From the NCBI GenBank assembly GCA_905221615.1, contig CAJNDT010003146.1, positions 1 to 64,000 on the forward strand: 64,000 bases of DNA. Direction: 5' to 3'. Below the pieces are notes generated by a model. That model did not search any database. It had not been told where the DNA came from and saw only the letters and a program-made list of their open reading frames with translations. Shown here piece by piece: positions 35,278 to 48,060 of the stretch; the first letter of the stretch is position 1; every line of letters begins with the position of its first letter. Source of the stretch: Symbiodinium sp. CCMP2592 (taxonomy: Eukaryota; Sar; Dinophyceae; Suessiales; Symbiodiniaceae). A program made the translations under genes and the position numbers.

Positions 35278-35364
35278 CCCAAAGGGTCCAAGTATCATTA
35301 TAGTATACTTATAGGGTATTTTGGGGGTCTAGTATATACCATAATGATACTTGGACCCTTTGGG
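35278..35364. mobile_element. Hairpin element with ~30-bp arms
   Basis: CCCAAAGGGTCCAAGTATCA at the left is mirrored by TGATACTTGGACCCTTTGGG at the right; one mismatch near the inner end. Confidence 0.62.
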
Positions 35365-35493
35365 ACACCTAAAGCCCTCGGGGTCCTTTCACGTCGCTTC
35401 ACGTAGGCTGCACTCATGGTGTTCACCTCAGCAGCCCGTTCCCGAGGCCGAGCTTGCGGGACATCCGAAATCCGAAACCTGAGAATATTGTAC

Positions 35494-35604
35494 CTACTTA
35501 AGGGAACATGGGACTTAGTAACCAGGGTTATAATTAGGGTAACTAGACTTATAACCCCAATTAAGGTACTTATAACCTTACTAAGTCCCATGATCCTGCA
35601 AGTG
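35494..35604. mobile_element. MITE family A copy (TA...TG flank)
   Basis: Ends CTTAAGGGAACATGGG and CCCATGATCCTGCAAG. The flanking dinucleotides differ by one base, so either the duplication has decayed or this is a recombinant. Confidence 0.68.
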
Positions 35605-35883
35605 ATGTACCTAAACCCTCCAGCTACTTTCCGTTATGCTTTGGTCGCATGACCCGTTCAGGGTGTAGGACCCTTTAGGAGTTGGGATATAGCAGGTTGT
35701 GGGGGGGATGACTGGATTGCCGATACGGGTCGAATTGTAATCAAGCTGTCCTTACACCCTGAGCTCCACACGGCAAAACCCCAAGAACACTACCAGGCTA
35801 GGTTTTGACTCCTAGCAAAAAGCGAGCAGAAAGTCTGAGAATCCAATGCCACCCATAGGTCGGCACCCCAAACCTAACCTCAC

Positions 35884-35929
35884 CTCGAGCTCAGAGGTAT
35901 CACCAGCAACATGCATTGCTTTCCCAGCA
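35884..35929 (-). CDS. Candidate exon
   Basis: 46 nt, AGKAMHVAGDTSELE with donor GTGAGG and acceptor TGCCAG. A family G MITE ends 13 nt upstream of its first base in transcript direction. Similar islands follow at 36225-36330 (SDSDGFQVAVCFDSSFPHFR), 36398-36475 (TLHADGRPAPDKRIPVLKSV) and 36580-36700. Confidence 0.42.
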
Positions 35930-35942
35930 CTGGCATAGAAGT

Positions 35943-36042
35943 GGGTGGTTGTCAAAATTATGGTCACTTTTTCGGTAGCCTAAATACTAGGTGCCGTACT
36001 GTAATAAGGACCCAAAATGGACCCTAATTTTGACAGCCACCA
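35943..36042. mobile_element. MITE family G copy 1, adjacent to a candidate exon
   Basis: GGGTGGTTGTCAAAATTATGG at the left and CCCTAATTTTGACAGCCACC at the right. Its left edge is 13 nt from the AG acceptor of candidate exon 35884-35929. Other copies: 40658-40722 (truncated) and 40836-40938; a distant relative lies at 53085-53190. Confidence 0.7.
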
Positions 36043-36719
36043 AGTGGCATTTTCCATTCCTCCAGACAACCAATGGGATAAGAAGTCCTACATCCTTTGG
36101 AACCCAAGTAGAAGGCTGAAATCAAAGGACCCCAGATGGAACCTGTAGCCTGAAACCCTAAATCCTAAACCCCTATCCCCTATACCACCATACTCCCTAA
36201 ACCCGCCCCCACCATCCTCCTCCAGCATGAGAAACTCTGAGATTCCAGGCCCGGAAGTGGGGGAAGGAGGAGTCGAAACACACTGCCACCTGGAACCCGT
36301 CTGAGTCTGAGGTTGTGCGCTTTACAGGATGAGAGCCTTTGAGTTTAGGGTTTTGGGCTGTCTTTGAGAGCTGTAGGGTTCAGGGTTTAGAGCTTGAGAG
36401 CGTGCAGGACGGATTTCAACACTGGGATCCGCTTGTCAGGTGCCGGACGTCCGTCAGCATGCAGAGTCATGGGCTTATCGTTTAGGGTACATTGTTCCTG
36501 CTTTGGGATGCTGTGGGGTCTAGGGCCTAGGCGTCAGTGACGTAAGGCTAAGGCCTTTCGACGGTTAGGCCTAACGCTCCAGACTGCCTTGACTGCCCAG
36601 AAAAGACCCACTGCCCTGGCTTCTTTCTTTTGCAGATTTCTGGCTTGGAGAGTCAGCTGGACTACCAGAGGCCAGCGCAAAGCAGCCGTAACAACGCCGC
36701 CCTATGCAGCTCTTGCCCG

Positions 36720-36801
36720 CAGGCTCTAAGGACTCATATTTTAAGGCTTTTGGGCCTAAAGACCATATTTTATAAGGCTTTTGGGGCATTTTGAGCCTTT
36801 A
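36720..36801 (+). mobile_element. Family S copy 4
   Basis: The cleanest plus-strand copy: 'aggctctaaggactcatatttt' through 'ggcattttgagccttt'. Confidence 0.62.
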
Positions 36802-36901
36802 GGGTTGCACTTTATCCTTGGGGCGAAAGAGGGGGAGCTGAGTTGATCTTTTCAGATGCAACACAGAGGATCGGACCAATACGTCGCCACGCAAATGCAC
36901 G

Positions 36902-36960
36902 GTTTAGGGTTTAGGGTTTAGTTTTTAGGGTTTAGGGTTTAGGGTTTAGGGTTTAGGGTT
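36902..36960. repeat. Longest near-perfect interstitial (TTTAGGG)n run
   Basis: Eight heptamers with one interruption. Shorter runs occur at 1965-1990, 4858-4896, 5000-5030, 8836-8887, 17022-17095, 17822-17905, 20968-21010, 23275-23475 and 27630-27675, in both orientations. TTTAGGG is the telomere repeat of plants and of several alveolates. Here it is interstitial and mostly degenerate. Confidence 0.85.
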
Positions 36961-37427
36961 GTGCTCATTGGCGCGATCTGTGGAACAATTTCCGTAGCAT
37001 CCGTGCCCGATGGGAAGCCGTCACCTGATTTGCTCTTCGACGGGCAGTAGATTCCCCCCTCGCTCTCTGTGAACAACCGCAAGTACTAGAGCCTACCTGG
37101 ACCATAAGGAACCTACCATTGTTTACGGGCGTATAGGAACCCTGAAAAGGTGGATTATGAGGTGGATTATGTAGGTATGCAACTGGATGCTTGTAAGACT
37201 GGCACCAACAGGAACCGGTTCGGTTTGTACATCCAGCCGGCGGCTCCCACCTCTGCCAAAGATCTTTTCAAAGAGATCCGAGACTCGAAACTCCCCGAAC
37301 CCTTTCATGCCGTCGTAGTTTACATCCCTAACTAGCGCGATTCCAGAACCCCTGCATCCAAAATCTGGGTCATCCTCAACTTGTCCTAAACCCCACGGCC
37401 AAGGCCCTAAACCCTACAGTAGAAGCC

Positions 37428-37516
37428 CAAAACTTGGAAACCCAATAGCCTCGATCCTTAAGAGTGGTGTATAATCCCAGCACTATTTGGCCTCAATCTG
37501 GTTTCCAACTTTATGG
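37428..37516. mobile_element. MITE family N copy 1
   Basis: Contains 'acttggaaacccaatagcctc', 'agagtggtgtata', 'cccagcactatttggcc' and ends 'ggtttccaactttatgg'. The copy at 44134-44227 is the same element in the opposite orientation. Confidence 0.65.
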
Positions 37517-37632
37517 GGCTTACTGTATAGGTGTTGGGGAGTTTAGGAGTTTAGGGCTTTAGGGTATGGGGTTTAGGTCCTGTACTAGGGGCTTTAAGTG
37601 CGGTATGTATTAGGCGGTTTAGTGTTTAAGGG

Positions 37633-37747
37633 TACTTGGAGGATCATGGGACTTAGTTAATAAGGTTATAAGTACCCTAATTGGGGTTATAAGTATAGTT
37701 ACCCTAATTATAGCCCTAGCTACTAAGTCCCATGATCCTTTAAGTAA
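37633..37747. mobile_element. MITE family A copy (TA...TA flank), opposite orientation
   Basis: CTTGGAGGATCATGGG at the left and CCCATGATCCTTTAAG at the right, with TA outside on both sides. It lies 50 nt from a candidate exon at 37797-37841. Confidence 0.74.
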
Positions 37748-37796
37748 ACCTTCATCCCCAAGCCCCAAATCCGAAGCCCCAGCCACCGACCTGGAC

Positions 37797-37841
37797 CCCC
37801 TGGTAGGCATTGGAGTAGAAGAACTGCTCGTGCTCACCAAC
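37797..37841 (-). CDS. Candidate exon
   Basis: 45 nt, phase 0 at both ends: VGEHEQFFYSNAYQG, acceptor TGAAG, donor GTCCAG. Flanked by a family A MITE 50 nt downstream. Confidence 0.42.
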
Positions 37842-38114
37842 CTTCAGAGCTTCAATCTAGGCTTCCTCTAGAGGCCACAGAAGCTGGGATGAAGGTTGGT
37901 ATGCTAGACTTTGTTGAAAAACAGGCGTCTTTGAATGCGTTCTTTTATGCAGGCTCCTGATCAAGGAACGTTACAGTACTGTCAGGTTTTTCAGGTTTAG
38001 GGTTTAGCGCGAAATGACTAAACTAGGGCTCTGGGATATATTAGACTCGAGAATGACGGTGTAACCCGAAACCCGAAACCACAAGCCCGATTGGTTCTCG
38101 GAGTACGGTACCTA

Positions 38115-38199
38115 GAGGCTCCATAGTAGTTCCTTTTTGGGATTACCTTATTATAGGATTCTAAATATGAACCCCAAAAAAGAACTACTATGGAGCCCT
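38115..38199. mobile_element. MITE family H copy 1
   Basis: GAGGCTCCATAGTAGTTCC ... GAACTACTATGGAGCC, a near-perfect hairpin with a short core. The second copy is at 53566-53645. Confidence 0.72.
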
Positions 38200-38319
38200 A
38201 GTGTAATTGCGATACTTTGACCAGTTGCTGCCCACGATGCTTTTCTGACCGAGGCTGGGCTCCAGCAAGCTACAGAGAACGAGAACAACACAACTGGATC
38301 TGTATGTTGTTTATATGTA

Positions 38320-38419
38320 CTAACCAGTGGTTTTGGGGTTCCCTTGGCTCTTTAGCTCCTTATTTAGGAGGGACTATCATCATCCCTGGCTCCTTAGCTC
38401 CTCCAATATCAATGGTTAG
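38320..38419. mobile_element. MITE family I copy 1, 4-bp duplication TGTA
   Basis: 100 bp from CTAACCAGTGG to AATGGTTAG, with imperfect 17-bp inverted ends. TGTA lies outside both ends. It is identical base for base to the copy at 48061-48160. Confidence 0.82.
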
Positions 38420-38579
38420 TGTATATATATATATATATACGCATATGTACGACTGTCCCCGTTTGCGTTCGGTACTCCTTCCATCTGGCAACAAACAGGC
38501 CAATGCACGAATGCATAAACCTAGGACGTTGTCTATGCATGATTACAACGTTGTGATTATATGGACATGCGCACTAACA

Positions 38580-38610
<31 letters not shown>

Positions 38611-39754
38611 GCATATACACATGTAGATCTAGATCTAGATCTCGATAAAGAAGAAGAAATGCAAAATCGTGTAATACAACCAACATATTTGTATGTAACA
38701 ACATGAAGTATGACATAATGAACACAATATAGCATGATACGAGATGATCTACTGTAATTCACATACTACACTTTCCTATACCATACTGTATGCTATACTT
38801 TACAGAATAGAGTACAATGCTTATGTCTGCATGTATGTATGTATGTAGGTAGGTATGCATGAAGCATAATAACAGAAACAACTCACAATTTGACAGTGTG
38901 ATGTAGCATATAAAGTGCGACGTTGTATCATACTGCATGCTACTCTACTCCATGTTGTTCTGCTCTAGTCTAACACATGAGATTGCATAATATGATATAA
39001 CCGAATCTCAAAACATAGCATATGATGCTATACTATAGTAAACTACACTGTATACAGTGTATTACATTATTATATGACCTTGTACCTTGCGTTCATATAT
39101 TGTTATGTACTCTATACAGATACACGCATCCACACCTGCGCACACACATACCGACCTACCTGCCTACCTACATGCAGACATCCTCGACGGTTTTCATACC
39201 ATGCAGGCAAGGAGAGAAGGCGGAGGGAGGTAGGGAAGGGGAAGGGGACGGAAGCAAAGGGAAGGGGGCGGGGCAGGGCAAAGGGAGGAAGGGATTTTGT
39301 CAATTAGCAACATAATAATTGAACACAGATTCCTGGGCAGCAGCCCTAAGCCCTAGGCCCTACACCGAAACCCTAAGCATTCCATTCCGGGATCCCGAGC
39401 CCTCAGATCCTTCTGGAATTGGAAGGTCTTCATCCGAGCTGTTCGTCCCAGGAAGACCATCGGACCTGGGCGGACCATCGCTCAAAACCCACGCAAAGTG
39501 GGGCATCATGATAAGGACAAATGGCGGCGAAGATGCGCAAGTCATGATCTGCATTATTAAGAACATCATCGCCGATTCATCGCCATAATCAGTGCTTTGC
39601 CCATTGTCTTCCATGTTCTTATGTTTCATCTGCGTTCTTGTCAATATTCGACACACATCAGCATCCTAAGGCATAGTTGTACCTTTTTACTTCTTGTCAG
39701 TCAACACCAAAAACTTTGGTCGACCTGTGGCGTAGGGGTTTTCTCTGACTTACT

Positions 39755-39866
39755 ACGGTTGATGGCATAAGTCCTGCATTACCCATAATAAGGAATATAA
39801 CATGATTCTCATAGTCTAGGGTCAGTAAGGTCATGCAGGATTTATACCATCAACTGTTTTATCCCC
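39755..39866. mobile_element. MITE family F copy 2
   Basis: ACGGTTGATGGCATAAGTCC ... GGATTTATACCATCAACTGT, inverted ends of about 25 bp with three mismatches. Confidence 0.66.
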
Positions 39867-40657
39867 ATACTAAAAACTCTCAACACCAACGCCTTCATAC
39901 TTGGGACGAGGGACTTTCGTTTTTGAGAGTCTACAACTAGATGGTAACCACAGTATACTAGGTTACAGGAAAACCTTTAGACGCCCGAAGAAGTTCGTCC
40001 TCATCTCGAAACCCTACAACCTGAGGCCTTACGGTGTTCGGGCTTTAGGGTACGGTGTCTCTCTTCCTTAACCTTGGGCTCAAAAGCGTAAAGCCGTCAT
40101 GATACCAATTACTTGGGTTTAGGGTCTGCCGAAACATGAGGAAAACAAGACCACGAAATGTAGAAGGATCCCCAAGATCGACCAAGAATAGAGGCTTTTC
40201 GGATAAGGGTTCGACCCTAAACCCGTCTGAGGAGTATTGCCGTGGGCCTTTCGGGTTCGTAGGCACTAGGCCTTCAGGGCATGGGGCTTTAGGGACTGAG
40301 GGTTTTATAGGGCTCCTTTAAGGTTCCCTGTAGTAGTTTGGACTGGGGCTTTGGGTTTGGGAGTGGAGGGCATTGAGGCTCGACAGTTAGAAGCATAAGC
40401 ATTTCAAGGGTACTGGTGCGAATGACGAGAAAATTAGGATTCAGTGTCGGGCTTGAGGGGAAGCCAAGGCCGATACAAATCTCCACTCGCATGCATCCGT
40501 CTGGTAGGAGCTCCTGGCAAAGCCCGGACCATCGGATCCCGAATAGGGAATTCAAGGCTTTAAGCCATAGGGCCTCAACTATCATGTGGGTTTGGTGAAA
40601 AAACTAAACGACGAGGAGTCCTCTAGGTAAGCAATGGTAATGTTGCAGGCCTCTATA

Positions 40658-40938
40658 TGGGTGGTTGTCAAAATTAGGGCCCCTTGATGGTGCCGTATTG
40701 TAATAGGGACCCAAAAGGGGTTCATGGTTCAGGCCTGGTTCAGGGAATTTATGGATTGCTTTTGTGCCTGCCCGGCCTTGGGGGACCTGATTTGTCAACC
40801 CCGCTCTGTAATCATAGAGCTGCATAGAGTCCAAATGGGTAGTTGTCAAAATTATGGTCCGCTTTTGGGTACCCTAACCATTAGGTGCCGCATTATAATA
40901 GGGACCCAAAAAGGGACCCTAATTTTGACAACCACCCA
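40658..40938. mobile_element. MITE family G: truncated copy (40658-40722) and full copy (40836-40938)
   Basis: Both start GGGTRGTTGTCAAAATTA. The first lacks its right end after 'gggacccaaaagggg'. The second is complete, ending CCTAATTTTGACAACCACCC. Confidence 0.7.
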
Positions 40939-41127
40939 ATTGATGATCCTGACACTACATACTGATACGGTGTCTACATGGATATACACCCTTCTCAGCT
41001 CAACTCTTAAGACCCTCAACGCTAAACCCTGAGCCCCTAAACCTCTCAACCCTGCACCGATAAGGCTCTGACAAACATGTAAACCTAAGACCTAAGAACA
41101 CCCTGAGAAAATCCCGGGGCAACCCAC

Positions 41128-41173
41128 CTCGACCATGGGTTCCAGGAAGAGTTGCTGGTTCGTGACGCGGAGC
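41128..41173 (-). CDS. Candidate exon
   Basis: 46 nt, LRVTNQQLFLEPMVE, acceptor CCCGAG, donor GTGGGT. Another GC-rich island with a good minus frame lies at 41605-41675 (KDADEDERGFGAFRGRH). Confidence 0.42.
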
Positions 41174-42216
41174 CTCGGGACCGGTTGGGTGTGAGGGTTA
41201 GAGGGTGAGCTTTTGAGTCTAGGGTTCAGCCTTTAGTGAGGGTGTAGGGTTCGGGGTTTGGGGTTACGGGTTCAGTGTTCAGGGCACAATGATGGAGCTT
41301 TTGTGGGGGGCCAATCTGCGTAGGGTTTTTTGGTTTATATGGCAGCCATACGGGCTTCTCAGGCGTCATGAAGGTTTAGTTGGGGTTAAGGTGCTTTATA
41401 AGGTATAGTCGGCTTGCGGCTTGAAAGCTCGAAGGTTTCAGGGTCTTAGAGTGTTATGTGGGTTTGTATAAGATTTTCAGGCTCAAGCAAGCCCATATCA
41501 CACCCTTATCAAACACATGTGAAACCCTGCAGTAGATATTTATAGAAAGCCCGAAAATGAAATCGCAGAACGCCCTGTCAACTGCCCCAAGGCCCTGTAC
41601 CCCTCGATTCCCTGAGCTCGGTGCCTGCCCCGGAAGGCACCAAAGCCACGCTCGTCCTCATCGGCGTCTTTCATAAGGGCTTTGGAATTTTCCGAAGGCC
41701 TAGGGTTGGGTTTTTTCATCGCTTTCCCTGGCTTTGTTGGATTTTGCCAAGGACAATGACAATATTACGGTTTCGGGTTGAGGGTGTAGGGCAGTCTAGG
41801 GGGTTTACGGGGTTGAGGTTTTAGGGGTCGGCAATGTTCCATGAGAGTTAATTTCTTGACCCATACAGTGGTGCAGTGGCAAGATACACTCTTTTTCGGG
41901 TTCTACTCTTTGGAACGTTTCTGGATCAGGGTGGGGATCATTCGTGGTGTGGGGCTTTTGAGCTTGATGATCTGCTTCTCCGCGTGCCTTTTGGGGTTAG
42001 TTTTGTGGCGCAAGGGGCATTTTGGAGCTTCTGGGGTTTGGTCTCATTGCTGACCTCCCCCCTCCAAGCGAGTCGTAGTGTTCCCAAGAATGAAACCCTC
42101 GAACGTCCACACCTACATCAGGATCGGAGCTTGGCTCTTGTGGCAAGAGGGCTCTGGGTCCGGATGTTTGGCTCCAGGGCTTTGGGTTCAGGGCTTCAGG
42201 GCTTAGGGTTTAGGGT

Positions 42217-42332
42217 CTACTTAAAGGATCATGGGACTTAGTAACTTGGGTTATAATTAGGGTAACTCTAGTGATAACCCCAGTTAAGGTACTTATAACC
42301 TTACTTATCAAGTCCCATGATCCTCCAAGTAG
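42217..42332. mobile_element. MITE family A copy (TA...TA flank)
   Basis: Ends CTTAAAGGATCATGGG / CCATGATCCTCCAAG with TA on both sides. It is inserted in TTTAGGG-type DNA. Confidence 0.74.
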
Positions 42333-44133
42333 GGTTTGGGTTTAGGGTTCAGGGTTTTGGGATGTTTAGGGTTATGCCCACCTGGAATATCCTGACCTTA
42401 CATTACATTTCGGCTCTAGAACAAGGCTTTTCGTAGAGCGCATCTGAAACCCGATGCCCAGTCGGAAACTCCCGATCAAGCCCAAACCCCTGCACTAGGC
42501 AGCCTTCAGTCAAATCCTCAGATGCCGCACCTCCTGGACGGGAAAGCCCAAAATGTCAAAAGGCCTCGGAACAGACAGGGCTCAGGATACTTGAGCCCAC
42601 AACCCAGACGGCTTGACAAACCCTCAGCTCCCGATTTAATGGTTTCCAGCTTGCGCCTCCGTTGTATCCATGTATGCTAGCAACAAGCCCCAAACCATCC
42701 ACCGTCCACTGCATGAACGAGAGTTTCAGCATGGAAGGTTCAGAAAGCAGAGAACTCAAATAGAAGCCCGGAACAGCAGAATCCTGATTCTAAAGATCCC
42801 TGGGCAAGATAATTATGTCTTGTTGTTCAGAACTAGAAGCTTCAGAGCCCTGATCATACTTAACACCGGGTTTCGAATCTCGTGGTCCCGATGTTCTGAA
42901 GCGAGCCCCCAAACCATTTCTGGCCAATGCATCCGAATCTCAATGAGCTAAGGTGTTTGCATTTTGAACCCTCGTTTCCGCCTGCCCTGTCCAGAGTAAA
43001 GTTTAGGGTTTAGGGTTTAGATTGGATGTCAGTGCACTTGGGGTTTAGTTGGCAGGGTTTGTACGGCTTTGGCCCAGGTGGCACGGCACGTACACTGGCC
43101 CACATACGCCACAAGGCGCTTACTCTTCTTGAAGAGTATAGGGCTTTTAGTTGCTCCTTTGACCAATCAGCCATTTATGCGTGGCTTGTTCCGGAAGTCC
43201 TTCTATACGAGGGTGCCATCGAGAACCTACCTAAAGCCAGGTTGGGGAAACACTAGCGGGAACACGCATCGCATGCTATCCTGAACAAAGGATCCTCCAA
43301 GCATGTCATGACCAAGCATTTTGTGACCCCGCTTCACCACCGAACTCAAGTCAGCATGCCTGCGAAAGTCTACATACCGGCCTTGTCGACTTAAGGAGAT
43401 ATCACACGGCTACCTCAAAAGGAGCCTACAAATGCTGCTCTCCAGAGACATTCCTTCACCGTCAAGTCAACAAACATTAACATTCACCGTCAACCCTAAA
43501 CCCTCCCGAACCTGCAATTGATGGATACGCGAGACTTAGTCCTATAAGCATCCCAAACTTCAACTGATGTTTCGTCTAGTTTCTGTAGTGTATTTAGGAA
43601 CCAAAGGGGCGCCTAATCACAAGCTGTTTCCTGCTACAGTAGTATCCCCATAGGGATGCAAGTTTCGACAGTTTCGGTTTCTGTGAGGTCGAGGTCCCCG
43701 AACTATTGCAGCTTTGACTAGAAACTCCAATGTGGACCGAGCCAAGGGCTTCCACAAGGAGTAGTGCCGACTGCGCATCTTCCAAAGCATGCATTCTAAG
43801 CCTCGGCGAGGAAAGTTGTGGGTCGATGGGTTTCGCAAAATTTGCGGTTCCTCTTTGCGTAGACGAGGATCCTGGGCGAACATTGCATTGCGACCATTAT
43901 AATAGGAGCCCCCAAGGAAGACCATGAGTACTGATTCCACTCCAGTATTGATGGCTTCTCGGTTTCCTTTGTGGGGTTGGGGTCTTGAGTTTGGAGACAA
44001 GGAGTTTTGGTTTGCTTCACGGTAAAGCAGTTTCTTCCTATAGCCTGAAAATCCCTATGTATACCTTTGCTTCGGGCCTAAAACCGAAACCCTGAAGCCG
44101 TTCGGCCTCAGCCTCAGCCCTGTACAGTAGACT

Positions 44134-44227
44134 CCATAAAGTTGGAAACCGGAATAAGGCCAAATAGTGCTGGGATTCCTTATACACCACTCTTAGAGGT
44201 TGAGGCTATTGGGTTTCCAACTTTTGG
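44134..44227. mobile_element. MITE family N copy 2, inverted relative to 37428-37516
   Basis: Starts 'cataaagttggaaaccgg' and ends 'gggtttccaacttttgg'. About 85 percent identical by eye to the reverse complement of copy 1. Confidence 0.65.
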
Positions 44228-46348
44228 TAAGACAACCAGTGGTCAAAAGATTCCTGAACATGATGTAAGTTGTGTTCCCTAATCATGGGGTATACCGTCT
44301 CCACTTAAACTCCGATCACACCGCTTACCAAAAACGCCATAAAGTCCACAACACCCAATACAACTTTACGGAACCCTCAACAATACACCAACGTGAAAGA
44401 TGTCTCCGCCAGGGTACTTTTGTGGCTGACCTTATGCGAGTAGAGCCAAGCTTGCTCTTAGCAGATGCGCTCTACATCTCAATGAGCTTTATATGGCTAA
44501 GAGGTCTTGGAATTTAGATAAGGGTGATGAGCATGGAAGTTCACAGGCTCTGCGGCTTCGGGCTTTTGGGTCGCGAGCTTTCGGGTTCAGTGGTTCGAGG
44601 GTCCGAGTTCTTGTGCAAAGGTACTGTAGTGTTGAGCCACAGCGAAGGCTCTCTCCCACGTCCTCCCTGCACCCCGGTTAGGGTTCAAGGTTTTTATAAT
44701 TATACGGTTGAGGGCTGAGGACCAGGAGCTCATTCTCTAAACCCTGAACCCTGAATCCCTAAACCGCAATCTTTCCTCGGGCTTCAGGCAAGAATGAAAG
44801 GAGTGCGTGAAGTCGTCGTCCAGCACCAGCACAAACCTGGGCATGAATATTACCCAGCTCTTTAGGGTTTTAGGGATTAAATAAGGTTCAGGGATTTAGG
44901 GTTCAGGGGGTTGCGGTTTAGGGTCTAGGGGTTTAAGGATTAGGTGAAACTCCGCGAACTCTGCAATGACAGGGCGGAGGGCTAGACTAGCGGGATAAAA
45001 GCAGTAACACCCGCGAGAGTGACGACTACGGACAGTGGACTGCACCCATGCTTCTTGTCGGTCCTAGTGTGGTAGTCGTTCCTTTCAAGCAGATGTCATG
45101 CCATGACTTTATATAAGAGACGATGAATATTGAGACTCGAAACAGAACCCTAAATCCCCCTAGGAACCCCTTACAGGAACCCTGGTAATTACAGGAACCC
45201 TTGTAGAAACCCTTTAACGGACCCTTAGCAGACCCCGCACCAATCGCTGAGGGCCCAAGCTCTGTCTGGGTCATCTCGATGAGGAGCGTCTTCCTAGCAG
45301 CTGACATGGCGGCAATTTCATAGAAATCCTGACGACCAGAATGCTGAAAGTGATCGGAAGTGTGGGGTGGAGGGAACCCAACGATAGAACATCCACGAAT
45401 GCACAACACCCGAATGCATCTTAATCTATGCTACAAAATCTACCGGTCTCCGGGATCGTTTCAGCCCTGTACTCCTCGGATTGCTTGCTCAATACTGCTT
45501 CTAGAACTTCGGGCCTGCAGTTGCTATATCCCAGTGCTTATAGCTGGGGTTGGCGGTTTTCCTTCGTGTAGTCTTGAACTGGGATACTATTCTTTTGCCA
45601 TACAGGATCAAACAGGGCAACCCTAGGGATCGGGGTAACGAGAGCGATAAGCTTCCAAGCTTCACCCTCACGTCCAACGTTTACTTCCTAGGGTTTATAC
45701 TAGGCCAAGAGAGTTAATGTTCGGGGGTTAGGGGAATTCAGTCGGGGTGTCGGGTTCAAGGTTCGGTACCCGGGATACCGTTTTCAGGTGATGAATGTCT
45801 AGTAAGTATTAGGAAGCAGGGAAAGGGATTTAGCAGGTAAGGAGATATCTGTATGTCAGCAAAAGCTCTACCTACTTCAACTCGAGGTAACTTTACTTTC
45901 AGAGAAGCCCATAAACTCCAAACACTAGGCCCCCACAACTATAGGCCTCAAAAGCCGAAACCAAATCCGAAACCTGGATGCCAATTATTGCGGCAGAAAG
46001 GAATAGGTTTTCGGGGAATAGTATACTATAATCGTAATAAGGAGCCCTTAAGGAATAGTATTGGTAACTATTTAGGGGCCTATATTACTAAACGTTTAGG
46101 ATCTTCGCTTCCCTCCCCCTGTTGGCGCTCCCGCGCGAGAGCCCGAAGTCGTAAGGCACGGAAACGACCGTCATGTGAGGGACCTGGGCGCAGAGGAGTG
46201 GGAGCTTGGGCTCTCTCTTTAATACAGGGTTTAAGGGTTTAGGGTTCAAGGGTTTAAGGGTTTGGGGTTTAGGGGTTTAAGGGTTTAGGGTTTAAGGGTT
46301 TAGGGTCATGTGAGGGACCTGGGCTCGTAGGATGAACATGCAGCAATG

Positions 46349-46456
46349 TGGGAGTTTCCGAAAACAGGGGACCCGAAGAAAGAGTACCCCAAACAGTAGG
46401 ATCCGTCTTGTGAGCAGCCCCCAAAAAGGTACCCCTTTTTTTCTCTGGAAGCTCCA
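46349..46456. mobile_element. MITE family E copy 3
   Basis: GGGAGTTTCCGAAAACAGGGG ... TCTGGAAGCTCC. AATGT occurs directly outside both ends, a possible 5-bp duplication. Confidence 0.65.
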
Positions 46457-48060
46457 ATGTAGGAGACGAAATTTTGGGGTATAGTCATTCCGAAGAGGGT
46501 TGTGCCGGATTTTGTTGCTGAGACTTTCATACAGGTTTATGACAGTTTAGCGTAAGAGCTTGTTTGCAGTTTTTTTTATGGTATGCGTACTCAAGGACTG
46601 GAAAGGGATATGATCACGAAACTGTGTGAACCCGTTCTATTGCTTAATGGGACAGGGGACTTAGGGAGCAGTCTCATTCTCATAATTAATGTCTAATGCA
46701 AGTACTGAAATGGAAAATTGCAGAGATTTTGGGGATCAGAACATCGACCGTAGTCGCCCTATCGTGATAGGCTCCTTATTTTGAGGACACCTGAATGCAG
46801 CACCACATCCTTTCAGAAACCTCCGACTTGTAAATCCCTACAGAAACCTTAAACAAACCCTCAAATCTCTCAAACGCTAACACTAAACCCTCAAACCTCT
46901 CTTAAGAAACCCCCACATCCTTACCTGCGAAGTCACGGGATGCTCGACACAGAGTTGGAGGGCTCAGAGGTCTAACGCTCTAGGGGGAATATGGTCTGGA
47001 TCTTAGTGGGGAATGGGGGAATGGGTTATGGGGATTATTATTGGGGATTATACAGGGCTACTAGAGGGATCCATTCCCCCATTCCCTACAAAGTGGTTCA
47101 GTGGCAGATTCAGTGGGCTATTCAGGGTTTAGGGCTTGAGGTTTACGGCTTCTTGCAAGGTGTTCCAAACAAGGTTGAGGCTTCAGGACTTCGGTCTTGG
47201 GCCGCAGGGTGTGCAATTCAGGGTGTTGTGGTTTTGGGGCTCCGGGTTTGGGGTTTTGAAAGGTTAGCGGTTTAGAAGTGTATAGTCTTGGGTTGTGGGA
47301 TTGAGAGGCTGAGGGCTTAGGTTTCAGGGCGGCTTCGAAGCAGCTTCTGCGAACCAAGTGGTAGGAAGCTCTCTCATGATTTCGGTCAGACTATTCGGAA
47401 TGTATCAGCGCTACTGCTAGTGATATTGATAGTGTTGCTCCGACGTCTTCTGCTGTCACTACGACTGCTACTATCACTGACGCTACGGGGAACGGTGTCA
47501 TCCAAACCGCCATGTGGGGCCGGGATCATGACGAACTGGATTCTGAGGAAGCAGCCGTCTCATGCTTGCGAGGGACGGGTGCTGTGCCTTAACTTGTGGA
47601 CACAAAACAACCAAGCTACTACAGTGAAGTCAACGTTCATCAGAGTCTTTGTTGTGCAACGCTTCCGCCCTTAACCCTAGTATTACCAGTAATATCCTAA
47701 GCTCCAAACCCCGAGCTCAAAACTTCAATCCCAACAGTTCTGAGCCAACAACTTCAATCCCAGCAGTTCTGAGAGGTTTGGATCATTTGAGGGCGAAGTA
47801 TTGGGGCTGTAGGACGGTGGCATGGCATCTACTTATTCTACTTCGAGATGAACGGAGGGATCCGCCAAAGCAAAAGAACTTGCATGGTCATGCAGCACCT
47901 GAATACTGAACCTCTGCGTCCATGCATGACCGTGGCGGTAAACACACCCTTTAAACCCTAAGCCCCCAAACAAATAAACCCTAAACCGCTTCCCGCTTAA
48001 GGGAGGCGTTCTCCCGCCGATGGCGACCCAGCATCCCAAGACTTTAGGCTGCAAGCTTGA

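Noticed and set aside
34787..35278. GC-rich frame open on both strands for 100-160 codons
   Set aside because: Arg/Pro-rich on the minus strand and Arg/Gly-rich on the plus strand, typical of GC-rich non-coding DNA; no motif.
37150..37335. Plus-strand 61-codon frame and overlapping minus frame
   Set aside because: Both strands look equally protein-like, no splice borders decide, and all secure exons are on the minus strand.
39319..39656. Overlapping ~90-codon frames on both strands
   Set aside because: Either could be an exon; no motif and no clear AG/GT borders, so neither is called.
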